Of a stretch of 64,000 nt of DNA, positions 20,705 to 30,875 are shown in pieces. Every line of letters starts with the position of its first letter. Position 1 is the first letter of the stretch. The notes beneath the pieces were generated by a model. It did not search any database. It was not told the origin of the DNA and saw only the letters and a program-made list of their open reading frames with translations. Source of the DNA: Rhodospirillaceae bacterium (lineage in GTDB: Bacteria; Pseudomonadota; Alphaproteobacteria; Kiloniellales; DSM-21159); contig CP030885.1 in assembly GCA_006969625.1 (NCBI GenBank), positions 4,289,430 through 4,353,429 of the forward strand, in the 5' to 3' direction. A program made the position numbers and the translations under genes.

Positions 20705-21481
20705 ATGACCGGTCTCGACACCTTCCTGCTCGGCTCCGTCGCCTCTCTGGTGGCGGGGCTGGGCACCGGCCTCGGCGGCCTCGCCATCTACGCCGTGCGG
20801 CGAATGACGACGGCGCTGGAGACCCTGCTGATGAGCCTTGCGGCCGGCATCATGCTGGCCGCCTCGGCCTTTTCCCTGCTGGTCCCGGCGCTCGAGGCGG
20901 CGGAGCCCGACGTCGGGCCGGTCGGCGCCGGACTGGTCGCCTCGGCCGCGCTTCTGCTCGGCGCCGGCGCCTTCTGGGCGGCGCACCGCTACATCCCGCA
21001 CGAGCACTTCTTCAAGGGCCGCGAAGGGCAGGAACTGCTGCACGTTCGGCGGCTCTGGCTGTTCGTGCTGGCGATCGCCATCCACAACTTTCCCGAGGGG
21101 CTGGCGGTCGGCGCCGGCTTCGGCGGCGACGACCAGGCGCGCTCCATGGCGCTGGCCACCGGCATCCTGATCCAGAACATGCCGGAGGGCTTCATCGTCG
21201 CCATGGCGCTGGTCGCGCTCGGCAACGCGCGCCGTGCCGCTTTCCTGGTGGCGCTGCTGACCGGCATGGTCGAGCCGATCGGCGGGCTGCTCGGCGCCGG
21301 CGCGGTGGCCTTCGTCGAGCCGCTGCTCCCCTGGGCGCTCGGCTTCGCCGCCGGCGCCATGCTGTTCGTCATCGGCGGCGAGATGATCCCGGAGACCCAC
21401 CGCAAGGGCTACGAGAGCCGCGCCACCTTCGGCCTGCTGCTCGGCTTCTGCCTCATGCTGATGCTCGACCAATCGTTGTAG
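20705..21481 (+). CDS. ZIP-family divalent metal transporter
   Basis: 258 residues, about eight membrane spans. The metal-binding signature in span 4 is HNFPEGLAVG, and span 5 has the related IQNMPEGFIVA; a third conserved acidic motif VEPIGG follows. These residues form the binuclear metal site of ZIP proteins, which bring Zn, Fe or Mn into the cytoplasm. Many relatives with this layout are annotated GufA or ZupT. The His-containing loop (HRYIPHEHFF) between spans 3 and 4 may bind metal. Placement after dps hints at iron or manganese, but that is an inference. Confidence 0.9.
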   Translation: MTGLDTFLLGSVASLVAGLGTGLGGLAIYAVRRMTTALETLLMSLAAGIMLAASAFSLLVPALEAAEPDVGPVGAGLVASAALLLGAGAFWAAHRYIPHEHFFKGREGQELLHVRRLWLFVLAIAIHNFPEGLAVGAGFGGDDQARSMALATGILIQNMPEGFIVAMALVALGNARRAAFLVALLTGMVEPIGGLLGAGAVAFVEPLLPWALGFAAGAMLFVIGGEMIPETHRKGYESRATFGLLLGFCLMLMLDQSL

Positions 21482-21572
21482 CCTGCCTGGGCGACGGTCG
21501 GATATCCACACTCACGTATCCGGCGGGCCGGCCGTCTATTCGTTTGGAGCATCGGAACGAGGACGGCTGCCC

Positions 21573-22940
21573 GTGGAGGACGCGCAGGGCCTGCCCCTGG
21601 AATGCCGCACCCCCGACGCGGCGGCGGCGCTGGAAAGCGCGATCGACGACCTGCTGGGCTGGCGCAGCGCCGCGCGGGCCGCCGTCGAACGCGCGCTCAA
21701 GCTCGACCGCCGCACACGGCTGGGCCAGGCCGTCCGTGCCTACGAACTGCTCTGCCATCCGCATCCGCAGGGCCCGGGGGCGCTGCGCCAGGCGTTGGCG
21801 CGCGGCGGCGAGGCGCCGGCGGCGGCGCGCGGCGGCGCCCACCTGGAGGCGGCGCGCCACTGGGCTGCCGGCCAGCCGGCCGCCGGCGCCGCCGCGCTGG
21901 AACGCTGGCTGCTGCAGGCGCCGCACGACCTGCTGGCGCTCGGCATGGCCCAGCGGCTCTACCTGGCGCTCGGCGACGCCGCCAACCTGCGCGATGCGCC
22001 GGCGCGCCTGCTGGACGCCTGGGACGACGACGCAGCTGGCTACGCCAGCCTGCTCGCGCGCTACGCCTGGGGCCTCGCCGAGGCCGGCGCGCCCGGCGAG
22101 GCGGAGACGCTGGCGGTCGAGGCGCTGCGCTACGACCCGGACGAGCCGACCGCCGTGCTGGCCGCCGTCGCGGCCCTGGAGCAGGGCAGCCGCGGCGGCG
22201 AGGCGGAGGCTTGGCTGGCGCTGCAGGCCGGCGCCTGGCGGGCGGCCGACCGGCTGGCGCCGACGGTCGGCTGGTACCGCGCGGTGCTGCAGCTCGAGCG
22301 CGGCGCGGTGGCCGCCGCCCTGGCCGGCTACGATCGCGACCTGGCGCCGGGCCTGCAGGAGCCGCGCCAGCTCGCCGAGGCGGCGGCCCTGTTGTGGCGG
22401 CTGGAGCTGGTCGGCGCCGACGTCGGCGGGCGCTGGCACGGGGTCCTCGAGGCCTATCGCTTCTGGCCGCCAGAGACCCTGGACCCCTTGGCCGCCGTGT
22501 CGTGGGCGATGGCCGCCGCCACCGGCGGCACCGGCGAGGAGTTGGCGGCGAGCCTGGCGACGCTCGAGCGGTTGGGCGAGGGCGAGGGCCATGCGGCGCG
22601 CGTGCTGCGCGCCCTCGGCCGGCAGTTGGCCGAGGGCCTGTGCGCCTTCGCCCAGCACCGGGCGGCCGATGCCGTGGCGGCGCTGCTGCCCCTGCGCGGC
22701 CATCTGGCGCAGCTCGGCGGCGGGCGCGCCCAGCGGGACACCTTTGCGCTGACGCTGATCTATGCCGCCCTGGTCGCAGGCGAGCACCGGCTGGCTCGGG
22801 CGCTGCTGTCGGAACGGCGTGCCCGGCGGCCGCACTCGCCGCAGACCTGGCAGGCGAGCGCCGCGAACTTCGAGGCGCTCGGCGAGGCGGCGGCGGCGCG
22901 CAGCGCGCTGGCCCGAGTGCGGGATCTTCTCGCCGCCTGA
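21573..22940 (+). CDS. Tetratricopeptide-repeat protein, TTC38-like
   Basis: 455 residues composed of Ala/Leu-rich helical pairs, with no signal peptide. The N-terminal DAQGLPLECRTPDAAAALES resembles the opening of TTC38 family proteins (a family found in animals and proteobacteria, function unknown). Repeated helices such as AERHWAAGQPAAGAAALERW-type units follow the TPR spacing. It lies alone between the ZIP and ferritin genes. Very high GC (Ala/Arg-rich) composition makes individual repeat borders hard to set by eye. Confidence 0.65.
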   Translation: MEDAQGLPLECRTPDAAAALESAIDDLLGWRSAARAAVERALKLDRRTRLGQAVRAYELLCHPHPQGPGALRQALARGGEAPAAARGGAHLEAARHWAAGQPAAGAAALERWLLQAPHDLLALGMAQRLYLALGDAANLRDAPARLLDAWDDDAAGYASLLARYAWGLAEAGAPGEAETLAVEALRYDPDEPTAVLAAVAALEQGSRGGEAEAWLALQAGAWRAADRLAPTVGWYRAVLQLERGAVAAALAGYDRDLAPGLQEPRQLAEAAALLWRLELVGADVGGRWHGVLEAYRFWPPETLDPLAAVSWAMAAATGGTGEELAASLATLERLGEGEGHAARVLRALGRQLAEGLCAFAQHRAADAVAALLPLRGHLAQLGGGRAQRDTFALTLIYAALVAGEHRLARALLSERRARRPHSPQTWQASAANFEALGEAAAARSALARVRDLLAA

Positions 22941-23090
22941 GGCGTTGTTGCTTCTGTCGTTCCCGCCGCCGCCGGCCACCGCCCGCCGCTACGGTCGGGC
23001 CGCTCCCGCATCTCACCAGTTTCCCTAAGCCGTTCGTCGGACTAGGGTCTGGCTGTCCATTCCCACACCCGAACCGGAGATTCGCCCCTT

Positions 23091-23390
23091 ATGGCAAGCG
23101 AAACGTTGCATGCGCCGCGCGAACGGCTGAGCAAGGAAACCCTGGCGATGCACCAGGCGATCGCCTCGCTGATGGAGGAGCTGGAAGCGGTCGACTGGTA
23201 CCGCCAGCGCGCCGACGACTGCGACGACCCGGCGCTGAAGGAGATCCTGCTGCACAACATGCGCGAGGAGATGGAGCACGCCGCCATGGTGCTGGAGTGG
23301 CTGCGCCGCAACAACAAGGACTTCGCCGGCCACCTGGACGAGTTCCTCTACTCCGAAGGCGAGATCGCGCACCACGACGACGAGCACTAG
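23091..23390 (+). CDS. Encapsulated-ferritin-like protein (EncFtn family) without encapsulin
   Basis: 99 residues, a two-helix ferritin-like protein that must pair with a second copy to build a ferroxidase centre. The key residues of the Rhodospirillum rubrum EncFtn are conserved with a shift of two: Glu29, Glu30, Glu32 and Trp36-Tyr37 in MEELEAVDWY, then Glu60 and His63 in REEMEHAAMVLEWLRR. Usual EncFtn proteins end in a short targeting peptide and sit next to the encapsulin shell gene. Here the protein stops at EGEIAHHDDEH with no such tail, and no shell gene is in the window. An MFS transporter starts 15 bases after the stop and is probably co-transcribed. Confidence 0.85.
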   Translation: MASETLHAPRERLSKETLAMHQAIASLMEELEAVDWYRQRADDCDDPALKEILLHNMREEMEHAAMVLEWLRRNNKDFAGHLDEFLYSEGEIAHHDDEH

Positions 23391-23404
23391 GCGCCGCCGT
23401 CGGC

Positions 23405-24769
23405 ATGTCCGCTTCCGGCAAGACCGCCGCCGAGTCCCTGCACGAACGCGCCTACGCCGTGCTCAGCGGCGACGACGCGAGCGAGCGGGCGTGCGAGGCG
23501 ATTCCCGACGGCGCCTGCACTGACGTTCCGCGCAACTACCTGCTGAACGTCGCCAACGGCGCTTGCACCAAGCTGGCCGAGCAGCTCGCCAGCCCGGGGC
23601 TGGTCCTGCCCTGGCTGCTGGCGGCGCTCGGCGCGCCGGCGGTGATCGCCGGCTACCTGCTGCCGCTGAAGCAGGCCGGCAGCCTGCTGCCGCAGATGGC
23701 GGTGGCCGCGCGCATCCGCCATGCGCGGCAGCGCAAGTGGTGGTGGGCCGGCGCCGGCGCGACCCAGGCGGTCTGCCTCGGCCTGATGATCCCGGCCGCG
23801 CTCGCCCTGCCCCCGCTCGCCGCCGGCCTGGCGATCGCCGCGCTGGTGCTGGTCTTCTCGGTGGCCAGCGGCATCGGCTCGGTCGCCTTCCAGGACGTCA
23901 CCGGCAAGACCGTGCCGAAGGGCCGGCGCGGGCGCATGCTGGCCAACCGGGCGACCCTCGGCGGCGCGCTGACCCTGGCGGCGGCGCTCGCCCTGCGCTT
24001 CGGACTGGAGACCGGCGCGGCGATCTGGCCCTACCTGCTGCTGATCGCCGCCGCTGCGTTGCTGTGGGCCGCCGGCGCGTTGCTGTTCGCGCTGATCGCC
24101 GAGGTGCCCGGCGCCCAGGAGGGCGGCAGGAACACGCTGCAGGAGGCGGGACGCGGCCTGCGCCTGGCCCGCCGGGTGCCGGCCTACCGCACCTTCCTGT
24201 GGGCGCGCGGCCTGCTGCTCTCGGTCGAGCTGGCGATGCCCTTCTTCGTGCTGCACGCCCAGGCGCTCTACGGCGAGGCGCTGGCGGCGCTCGCCGTCTT
24301 CGTCTTCGCCGTCGGCCTGGCCAACGTGCTCTCCAGCCCCTTCTGGGGCCCGTTTGCCGACCGCTCGGCCGCCGCGGTGCTGGGCGTCGCCGGCCTGACC
24401 GGCGGGCTGGCCGCCGCGCTTGCCCTCGCCCTCGCCCTGGTGCCGGCGCTGTCGGAGCTGCCGCCGGTCAGCTACGCGCTGGTCTTCTTCCTGCTGGGCT
24501 TGGCCGAGGCCGGCGTGCGGTTGGGGCGCAAGACCTACCTGGTGGACGCCGCCCCGAAGGACGATCGGCCGCTCTACGTCGCCTTCTCCAACACCGCCAT
24601 CGGCGGTCTGGCGCTGGTCGCCGGCGCCGCCGGCCTGATCGCCGATCTGGTGAGCGCCGACGCGCTGATCGCCGCGGTCGGCGCCGTCGCCCTGCTCGGC
24701 GGCCTGGTCGGCCGGACCCTGCCGGCGCCGGAGCGCTTCCAGGCGCAGGCGGAGCGGGCCGGCGGGTAA
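23405..24769 (+). CDS. MFS transporter
   Basis: 454 residues with about twelve hydrophobic spans. Before span 1 is an unusual 60-residue cytoplasmic segment (ERAYAVLSGDDASERACEAI and DVPRNYLLNVANGACTKLAE) containing three Cys. Basic loops such as RIRHARQRKWWW and TGKTVPKGRRGRMLANRA fit major facilitator loops. The substrate is not evident. It lies 15 bases after the EncFtn-like gene, so a link to iron handling is possible but unproven; iron export would be one testable idea. Confidence 0.8.
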   Translation: MSASGKTAAESLHERAYAVLSGDDASERACEAIPDGACTDVPRNYLLNVANGACTKLAEQLASPGLVLPWLLAALGAPAVIAGYLLPLKQAGSLLPQMAVAARIRHARQRKWWWAGAGATQAVCLGLMIPAALALPPLAAGLAIAALVLVFSVASGIGSVAFQDVTGKTVPKGRRGRMLANRATLGGALTLAAALALRFGLETGAAIWPYLLLIAAAALLWAAGALLFALIAEVPGAQEGGRNTLQEAGRGLRLARRVPAYRTFLWARGLLLSVELAMPFFVLHAQALYGEALAALAVFVFAVGLANVLSSPFWGPFADRSAAAVLGVAGLTGGLAAALALALALVPALSELPPVSYALVFFLLGLAEAGVRLGRKTYLVDAAPKDDRPLYVAFSNTAIGGLALVAGAAGLIADLVSADALIAAVGAVALLGGLVGRTLPAPERFQAQAERAGG

Positions 24770-24854
24770 CCGCCGCCTCGCCAAGACGTGAGTTGGCAGG
24801 ACCGGGGACGGCCTTACATTCGTCGGCAAAGACACTGCGCAGATGAGGTCCGAG

Positions 24855-25871
24855 ATGCTGATCAAGCGCCGCCGCGGCTGGGAGCTGCCCGAGTCCGCCG
24901 CCACGCCCGAAGCCGTCTACCGCGACCGCCGCCGCTTCCTGAAGACCGCCGCCGCCGGCTCGGTCCTGCTCGGCGCCGGCGGACTGCTGGCCGCCTGCGA
25001 CGAGCCCGCGCAGGCCGAGAGCCGTGCGGAGGACCTGGCACGCTTCTATCCGCAGGACGACCCCAGCGCCGCCCTCTACCCGGTGCCGCGCGACCCCCGC
25101 TTCGAACTGGACCGGGAGATCACCGAAGAGCGCCTGGCGGTCACCTACAACAACTTCTACGAGTTCGGCTCCTCGAAAAACGTCTGGCAGAACGCCCAGG
25201 ACCTGGAGATCCGCCCCTGGACCATCGCCATCGGCGGCGAGGTCGAGAAGGAGATGCGCCTGGATATCGACGACCTGCTGCAGCGGGTCGAGCTGGAGGA
25301 GCGGCTGTACCGCCACCGCTGCGTCGAGGCCTGGTCGATGGCGGTGCCCTGGGCCGGCTTCCCGATGCGCCGCCTGGTCGAGATCGCCAAGCCGCTGTCC
25401 GGCGCCAAGTACGTCAAGATGACCACCTTCCTGGACCCGGACACCGCCGGCGGTCAGCGCTCGAGCTGGTACCCCTGGCCCTACGTCGAGGGCCTGACCA
25501 TCGAGGAGGCGACCAACGAGCTGGCCTTCATCGGCACCGGCATCTACGGCAAGCCGATGCCCAAGCAGAACGGCGCGCCGCTGCGCCTTGTCGTGCCCTG
25601 GAAGTACGGATTCAAGTCGGTGAAGTCGCTGGTCAGCTTCGAGTTCACCCGGGAGCGGCCGGTCAGCTTCTGGGAGGAGATCCAGGGTCGCGAATACGGC
25701 TTCTGGGCGAACGTCAACCCGGAGGTGCCGCACCCGCGTTGGAGCCAGGCTCAGGAGGAACTGCTGGGCACCGGGGAGAAGATCCCGACCCTGCTGTACA
25801 ACGGCTACGGCGAGTGGGTCGCCGAGCTCTACGCCGGCATGGACCAGACCAGCCGGACCCTGTGGATGTAG
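24855..25871 (+). CDS. msrP: Periplasmic protein-methionine-sulfoxide reductase, Mo-cofactor subunit MsrP
   Basis: Repairs oxidised methionines in envelope proteins using a molybdopterin cofactor. 338 residues. The Tat signal DRRRFLKTAAAGSVLLGAGG shows export in folded form. The molybdenum ligand is Cys156 in YRHRCVEAW. Other family landmarks are YNNFYEFGSSK near 100 and VPWKYGFKSVKSLVSFEF. I chose the ATG at 24855 (MLIKRRRG, the usual family opening) with GAGG ahead of it rather than 24843. The usual haem partner gene msrQ is not adjacent; the cytochrome b561 at 53728 is a different family. Confidence 0.95.
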   Translation: MLIKRRRGWELPESAATPEAVYRDRRRFLKTAAAGSVLLGAGGLLAACDEPAQAESRAEDLARFYPQDDPSAALYPVPRDPRFELDREITEERLAVTYNNFYEFGSSKNVWQNAQDLEIRPWTIAIGGEVEKEMRLDIDDLLQRVELEERLYRHRCVEAWSMAVPWAGFPMRRLVEIAKPLSGAKYVKMTTFLDPDTAGGQRSSWYPWPYVEGLTIEEATNELAFIGTGIYGKPMPKQNGAPLRLVVPWKYGFKSVKSLVSFEFTRERPVSFWEEIQGREYGFWANVNPEVPHPRWSQAQEELLGTGEKIPTLLYNGYGEWVAELYAGMDQTSRTLWM

Positions 25872-25875
25872 CGGC

Positions 25876-26259
25876 TCACCGCAGTTCCGCCCCCTCCAGG
25901 CGCCAGTTTTCGTCCAAATGCAGGCTGCCGAGGAAGACGCGGGTGCCGCCGGCGTAGCCCTGCACCTCGATCGCGCGCGTTCCCGGGCAGCCCTGCAGCA
26001 CCAGGAAACGCACGCCGGACAGGAAGCGCTGCAGTTGGCGGCGCGGCGGCGCGAAGGCGCGGCGCTCCAGCGCGTCGACGCGCACCCGCACGACGCCGGT
26101 GCCGCCCTCGCACCAGCCCTCGGCCGGGATCGGCACCGCAGTCAGGCCGGTGCCGTCGACGATCCAGGGCCGCGTCTGGGCCGCCGCCGATCCCGCGGCG
26201 ACAAGGCCGACGGCCAGCAGGCAGCCGACGACGCAAGGCAGGGCGAGAGTGCGGAGCAT
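25876..26259 (-). CDS. Secreted hypothetical protein
   Basis: 127 residues. A clear signal peptide (LALPCVVGCLLAVGLVAAGSAAAQ) is followed by a roughly 100-residue mature part with two cysteines (GWCEGG and LQGCPG) that could form a disulfide. The rest is beta-rich by eye (VVRVRVDALERR, RFLVLQGCPG, TRVFLGSLHLDENW). No family recognised. It converges with msrP, with only a few bases between their ends. Confidence 0.6.
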   Translation of the reverse strand: MLRTLALPCVVGCLLAVGLVAAGSAAAQTRPWIVDGTGLTAVPIPAEGWCEGGTGVVRVRVDALERRAFAPPRRQLQRFLSGVRFLVLQGCPGTRAIEVQGYAGGTRVFLGSLHLDENWRLEGAELR

Positions 26260-26314
26260 ACCGACTCTACGCAGCCGGCCGCCCCGGCGTTCACGGGCGG
26301 CCCCGCGCAGCCGG

Positions 26315-26830
26315 CTATCGCGCCGCCGCTAGAGCGTCACGCCAGAGCTGCGCCTGGTCCGCGCCGAAGGCGCAGAGGATGACGTGCGCCGGCCGATCGT
26401 GGGTGGCGAGGAAGGCACGGATCGTCGCCACCGAGACCTGCGCCGCCTGCACCGGCGGGTAGCCGTAGACGCCGGTCGAGATGGCGGGAAAGGCGAGGCT
26501 TTCGAAGCCCTGCCGGTGTGCGATCTCCAGCGCGCGACGGTAGGCGCCGGCGAGTTGATCGGCCTCGGCCGCGCCGCCGCCGTGCCAGCGCGGCCCGACC
26601 GCATGGATCACGTGCCCGGCCGGCAGGCCGAAGCCCGGCGTGAGAACTGCCGAGCCGGTCTCGCAGCCGCCGATCTCCGCCATCGCCTCGGCCAGCTCCG
26701 GCCCGGCGGCGCGGTTGATGGCGCCGTCGACGCCGCCGCCGGGGATTAGGCGGCTGTTGGCGGCGTTGACGATGGCGTCGACCTGCAGCTTGGCGATGTC
26801 GCCGACCACCACGTCGATCCGATCTCTCAT
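26315..26830 (-). CDS. Macro-domain protein (ADP-ribose / O-acetyl-ADP-ribose processing)
   Basis: 171 residues, a single macro domain like E. coli YmdB. The ligand loops are present: GDIAKLQVDAIVNAANSRL with the conserved NAAN, then GGGVDGAINRAAG, and the second loop AISTGVYGYP. Such enzymes remove acetyl or ADP-ribosyl groups from ADP-ribose or proteins. It is the last gene of an operon: its ATG overlaps the stop of the glycosyltransferase-like gene (ATGA). Confidence 0.92.
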   Translation of the reverse strand: MRDRIDVVVGDIAKLQVDAIVNAANSRLIPGGGVDGAINRAAGPELAEAMAEIGGCETGSAVLTPGFGLPAGHVIHAVGPRWHGGGAAEADQLAGAYRRALEIAHRQGFESLAFPAISTGVYGYPPVQAAQVSVATIRAFLATHDRPAHVILCAFGADQAQLWRDALAAAR

Positions 26831-27752
26831 CCCGTCTTCTCCGCTGCAAGCGCCGCCGCCGTGTCCTCCGGCCGGTAGCGGATGGTCCGCCGCACCGTCC
26901 CACCCTCCGGCGTGGCGAGATCGTCCTCGACACGGCGGTCGGCGCGCTGGGCGTCGCGGTTGGCCAGGTGCATGATGCCGACCGGCGCGTGCGGAAGCTG
27001 CGGCATCAGCAGGCGCCCGCTCCCGGCGTCCGCCATCGGCCAGCCGGTGTAGTTCACGGCATAGGGCAGCACGGCGGCGGGCAGCCCGTCCAGGTGCACC
27101 GCCATGGTGAGCGCGAGCTGGTTGGAGCCGAAAATGCGCCCGCGCCCGGAGAGCAGGCGGCGCATGGCCTCCTGGATCCGCGGCCAGTGCGGCGCATCGC
27201 CGCTCAGCGCGTAGACGCCCGAGTTGAACTCCTTGACGAAGAACAGCTTCTCGAGTTCCGCCTTGGACAGGCCGGCGCGCTGCGCATGCTTGAAGGTCGG
27301 GGTGCGGAAGATCGGCGGCGCCCAGCGGGCGAAGAGCTTCAGCGAGCCCTTGATGCGGTCGGTTTCCCAGTCGTCGGGCACGGCGGCGAGCGCGCCGCCC
27401 GCCGCGCCGGCCAGCAGCAGGTCCATCGCCGACCAGTCGGCCAGCCAGGCGTCGGAGTCGATCCAGACGTAGGTGCCGTAGCCGGGGAAATAGCGGTTGA
27501 TGAAGAGCTTGGCGACGCGCGCGATCAGCCAATTCCGCCCCTTCACCCGGCCGGCGCGCAGGGCGATGTCCCAGCGGCCGGCCTCGAAGCGGTCGGCCGC
27601 GGCGCGCAGCCGCTCTTCCGTCTCCGGGCTGCAGTTGAGGCCGATGACGCCGATCTCCATCCCGGCGCTCTGCGGGAAGCCGCGGATCGAGGCGATCAGC
27701 TCCAGCGCCATCTCGGCGTAGCCGTCGTCCGTCGCGGTGCAGACGATGACGC

Positions 27753-27756
<4 letters not shown>
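26827..27756 (-). CDS. Putative glycosyltransferase-like protein (GT-A type)
   Basis: 309 residues from a GTG start. The opening SVIVCTATDDGYAEMALELI and the DxD-type motif in YVWIDSDAWLADW suit a nucleotide-sugar-dependent GT-A fold, as in GT8-like proteins. An acceptor-side segment FFVKEFNSGVYALSGD carries the conserved NSG common in such enzymes. I cannot name the product. The GTG overlaps the stop of the ampG gene (GTGA), and the stop overlaps the macro-domain start, so all three are co-translated. Confidence 0.65.
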
Positions 27757-29078
<1,322 letters not shown>

Positions 29079-29160
29079 GGCCCGTGGTTCTACGCGCAGC
29101 GCAGGGGTCGCGCCAAAGGGGAAGTTGGAGCCACCGTCAGCCGGCTCCGCCGGCTGCGCT

Positions 29161-29265
29161 CGCCCTTCGAGACGCGCTGCTGCGCAGCGCTCCTCAGGAT
29201 GAGCGCGGTTTTCTTGTTTCGCCTCATCCTGAGGAGCCGACCGAAGGGCGGCGTCTCGAAGGACG
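29161..29265. repeat. Alphaproteobacterial REP-like inverted repeat
   Basis: Two nested perfect arms: the outer 12 bases CCTTCGAGACGC (29164) / GCGTCTCGAAGG (29251), and the inner 14 bases CTCCTCAGGATGAG (29190) / CTCATCCTGAGGAG (29223). It lies between the divergent ampG and coaE genes. A short hairpin (AGCGACC / GGTCGCT) follows at about 29271. Repeats of this wording are widespread between genes in alphaproteobacteria; a diverged relative is at 8576-8627. Confidence 0.85.
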
Positions 29266-29338
29266 AGGCGAGCGACCGTAAGGTCGCTGGTGCGAAGCAC
29301 GGCGGCCGGCAGGCCGCCAAGCGGAACGGAAGCGCCAG

Positions 29339-29998
29339 ATGTTCGTCCTCGGCCTCACCGGCTCCATCGGCATGGGCAAGTCGACCGCGGCGGCGATCTT
29401 CCGCCGGCTCGGCGTGCCGGTGCACGACGCCGACGCCGCGGTGCACCGCCTGCTGGCGCCGGGCGGCACGGCCGTGCCTGCGGTGCTGGAAGCCTTTCCG
29501 GCGGTGGAACGACGGGATGCGGAAGGGCGGCTCGGCGTCGACCGCAAGGCACTCGGGAGCATCGTCTTCCATGACCCGGCGGCGCTGCAGAGCCTGGAGG
29601 CGATCCTGCACCCTCTGGTACGCGCCGAAGCGCGGACCTTCCTGCGCCGTCAGGCGCGCCGGCGGGCCGAGGTCGTGGTGCTGGACATCCCGCTGCTGTT
29701 CGAGACCGGCGGTGAGCGCCTGTGCGACGCGGTGGTGGTCGTCACCGCGCCGGATTGGCTGCAGGCCCAACGGGTGCTGCGCCGCCCGGGCATGACGCCC
29801 GAGACCTTCGCCGCCGTCAGGGCCAAGCAGATGCCCGACGCCGAGAAGCGCCGCCGCGCCGATTTCGTCGTGCCCACCGGCCTGGGCAAGGGCCAGACCT
29901 TGCGGCGACTCGGCCGGATTCTCAGTCTTGTTCGGGACTGCTCCGGTCGCGTCTGGCCGCCCAAGACGGCACGCGGGTCGGGGGCGGTCGGGAGGTAG
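29339..29998 (+). CDS. coaE: Dephospho-CoA kinase
   Basis: Last step of coenzyme A synthesis: phosphorylates the 3' hydroxyl of dephospho-CoA. The Walker A LTGSIGMGKST lies at 6-16. DADAAVHRLL and the lid-associated VVVLDIPLLFETGGE match the family. The core ends near residue 200; the final 20 residues (CSGRVWPPKTARGSGAVGR) are an unconserved tail, making 219 residues. coaE next to dnaQ is a common alphaproteobacterial arrangement. Confidence 0.96.
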   Translation: MFVLGLTGSIGMGKSTAAAIFRRLGVPVHDADAAVHRLLAPGGTAVPAVLEAFPAVERRDAEGRLGVDRKALGSIVFHDPAALQSLEAILHPLVRAEARTFLRRQARRRAEVVVLDIPLLFETGGERLCDAVVVVTAPDWLQAQRVLRRPGMTPETFAAVRAKQMPDAEKRRRADFVVPTGLGKGQTLRRLGRILSLVRDCSGRVWPPKTARGSGAVGR

Positions 29999-30023
29999 CG
30001 GCCGGCGGCCGTTTGGTCTTCGC

Positions 30024-30085
30024 CCTTCGACAGGCTCAGGGTGAAGACCAAGGGGAAAAGCGCTTCACCCTGAGCTTGTCGAAGG
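30024..30085. repeat. Inverted repeat between coaE and dnaQ
   Basis: 23-base arms with one mismatch: CCTTCGACAGGCTCAGGGTG... at 30024-30046 and its complement at 30063-30085. This is another wording often seen between alphaproteobacterial genes. It is unrelated to the 29161 and 14444 families. Confidence 0.85.
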
Positions 30086-30093
30086 AGAAGCGC

Positions 30094-30110
30094 AGCGGCC
30101 AAAGGCCGCT
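30094..30110 (+). terminator. Hairpin before dnaQ
   Basis: Perfect 7-base stem AGCGGCC / GGCCGCT with an AAA loop, after the inverted repeat and 44 bases before dnaQ. It lacks a T-run, so transcript ending here would be weak; it may simply be part of the repeat block. Confidence 0.3.
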
Positions 30111-30153
30111 AGTCGTGGCAGACTGCACCGAACGGGCGGACCAACGAAGAAAC

Positions 30154-30852
30154 ATGCGCGAGATCGTCCTCGACACCGAGACCACCGGCATCGACCCGCT
30201 TCAGGGCCACCGCATCGTCGAGCTGGCGGCCATCGAGCTGGTCAACCACGTCGCCACCGGCCGGCACTGGCGCGAATACCTCAACCCGCAGCGCGCGATG
30301 GAGGAGGCGGCCTTCCGGGTGCACGGCCTGAGCGACGACTTCCTGGCCGACAAGCCACTGTTCTCGGAGGTGGTCGACGGCTTCCTGGAGTTCCTCGGCG
30401 AGGCCCCCGTCGTCGCCCACAATGCCGGCTTCGACCTCGGCTTCCTGAACGCCGAGCTGCTGCGTGCCGGCCGGCCGGAGCTGGCCAACGAGGTGGTCGA
30501 CACCCTGGAGATGGCGCGCCGGCGCTTTCCCGGTGCCCAGGCCAGCCTGGACGCGCTGTGCCGCCGCTTCGAGATCGACAACTCGGCGCGCAGCTACCAC
30601 GGCGCCCTGCTCGACTGCGAGCTGCTGGCCGAGGTCTACCTGGAGCTGATGGGCGGCCGCCAGCCCGGCCTCACCCTTGCCGACGAGGCCGCGGCCGGTC
30701 TTTCGGGACATGTCGGCGGCACGGTGATGAACGTCGACTTCGCCAAGCGCGAACCCCGCGCGCCGCGCCCGCACGCGCCGACGGCGGAGGAGCTTGAGGC
30801 GCACGCTGCGATGCTGGAGGGCATTGCGGATCCGCTCTGGCGTAGGGGCTAG
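30154..30852 (+). CDS. dnaQ: DNA polymerase III epsilon subunit (3'-5' proofreading exonuclease)
   Basis: 232 residues. The three exonuclease motifs are complete: Exo I VLDTETTG at 5-12, Exo II AHNAGFDLGFL, and Exo III YHGALLDCELL with the catalytic His and Asp. After the nuclease domain, QPGLTL could be the beta-clamp-binding motif (inference), followed by a Pro/Ala-rich linker and a short C-terminal helix that binds the polymerase alpha subunit. Start ATG at 30154, directly before the conserved REIVLDTE. Confidence 0.95.
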   Translation: MREIVLDTETTGIDPLQGHRIVELAAIELVNHVATGRHWREYLNPQRAMEEAAFRVHGLSDDFLADKPLFSEVVDGFLEFLGEAPVVAHNAGFDLGFLNAELLRAGRPELANEVVDTLEMARRRFPGAQASLDALCRRFEIDNSARSYHGALLDCELLAEVYLELMGGRQPGLTLADEAAAGLSGHVGGTVMNVDFAKREPRAPRPHAPTAEELEAHAAMLEGIADPLWRRG

Positions 30853-30875
30853 GGCTACAGGCCCGAGCCGCCGGA

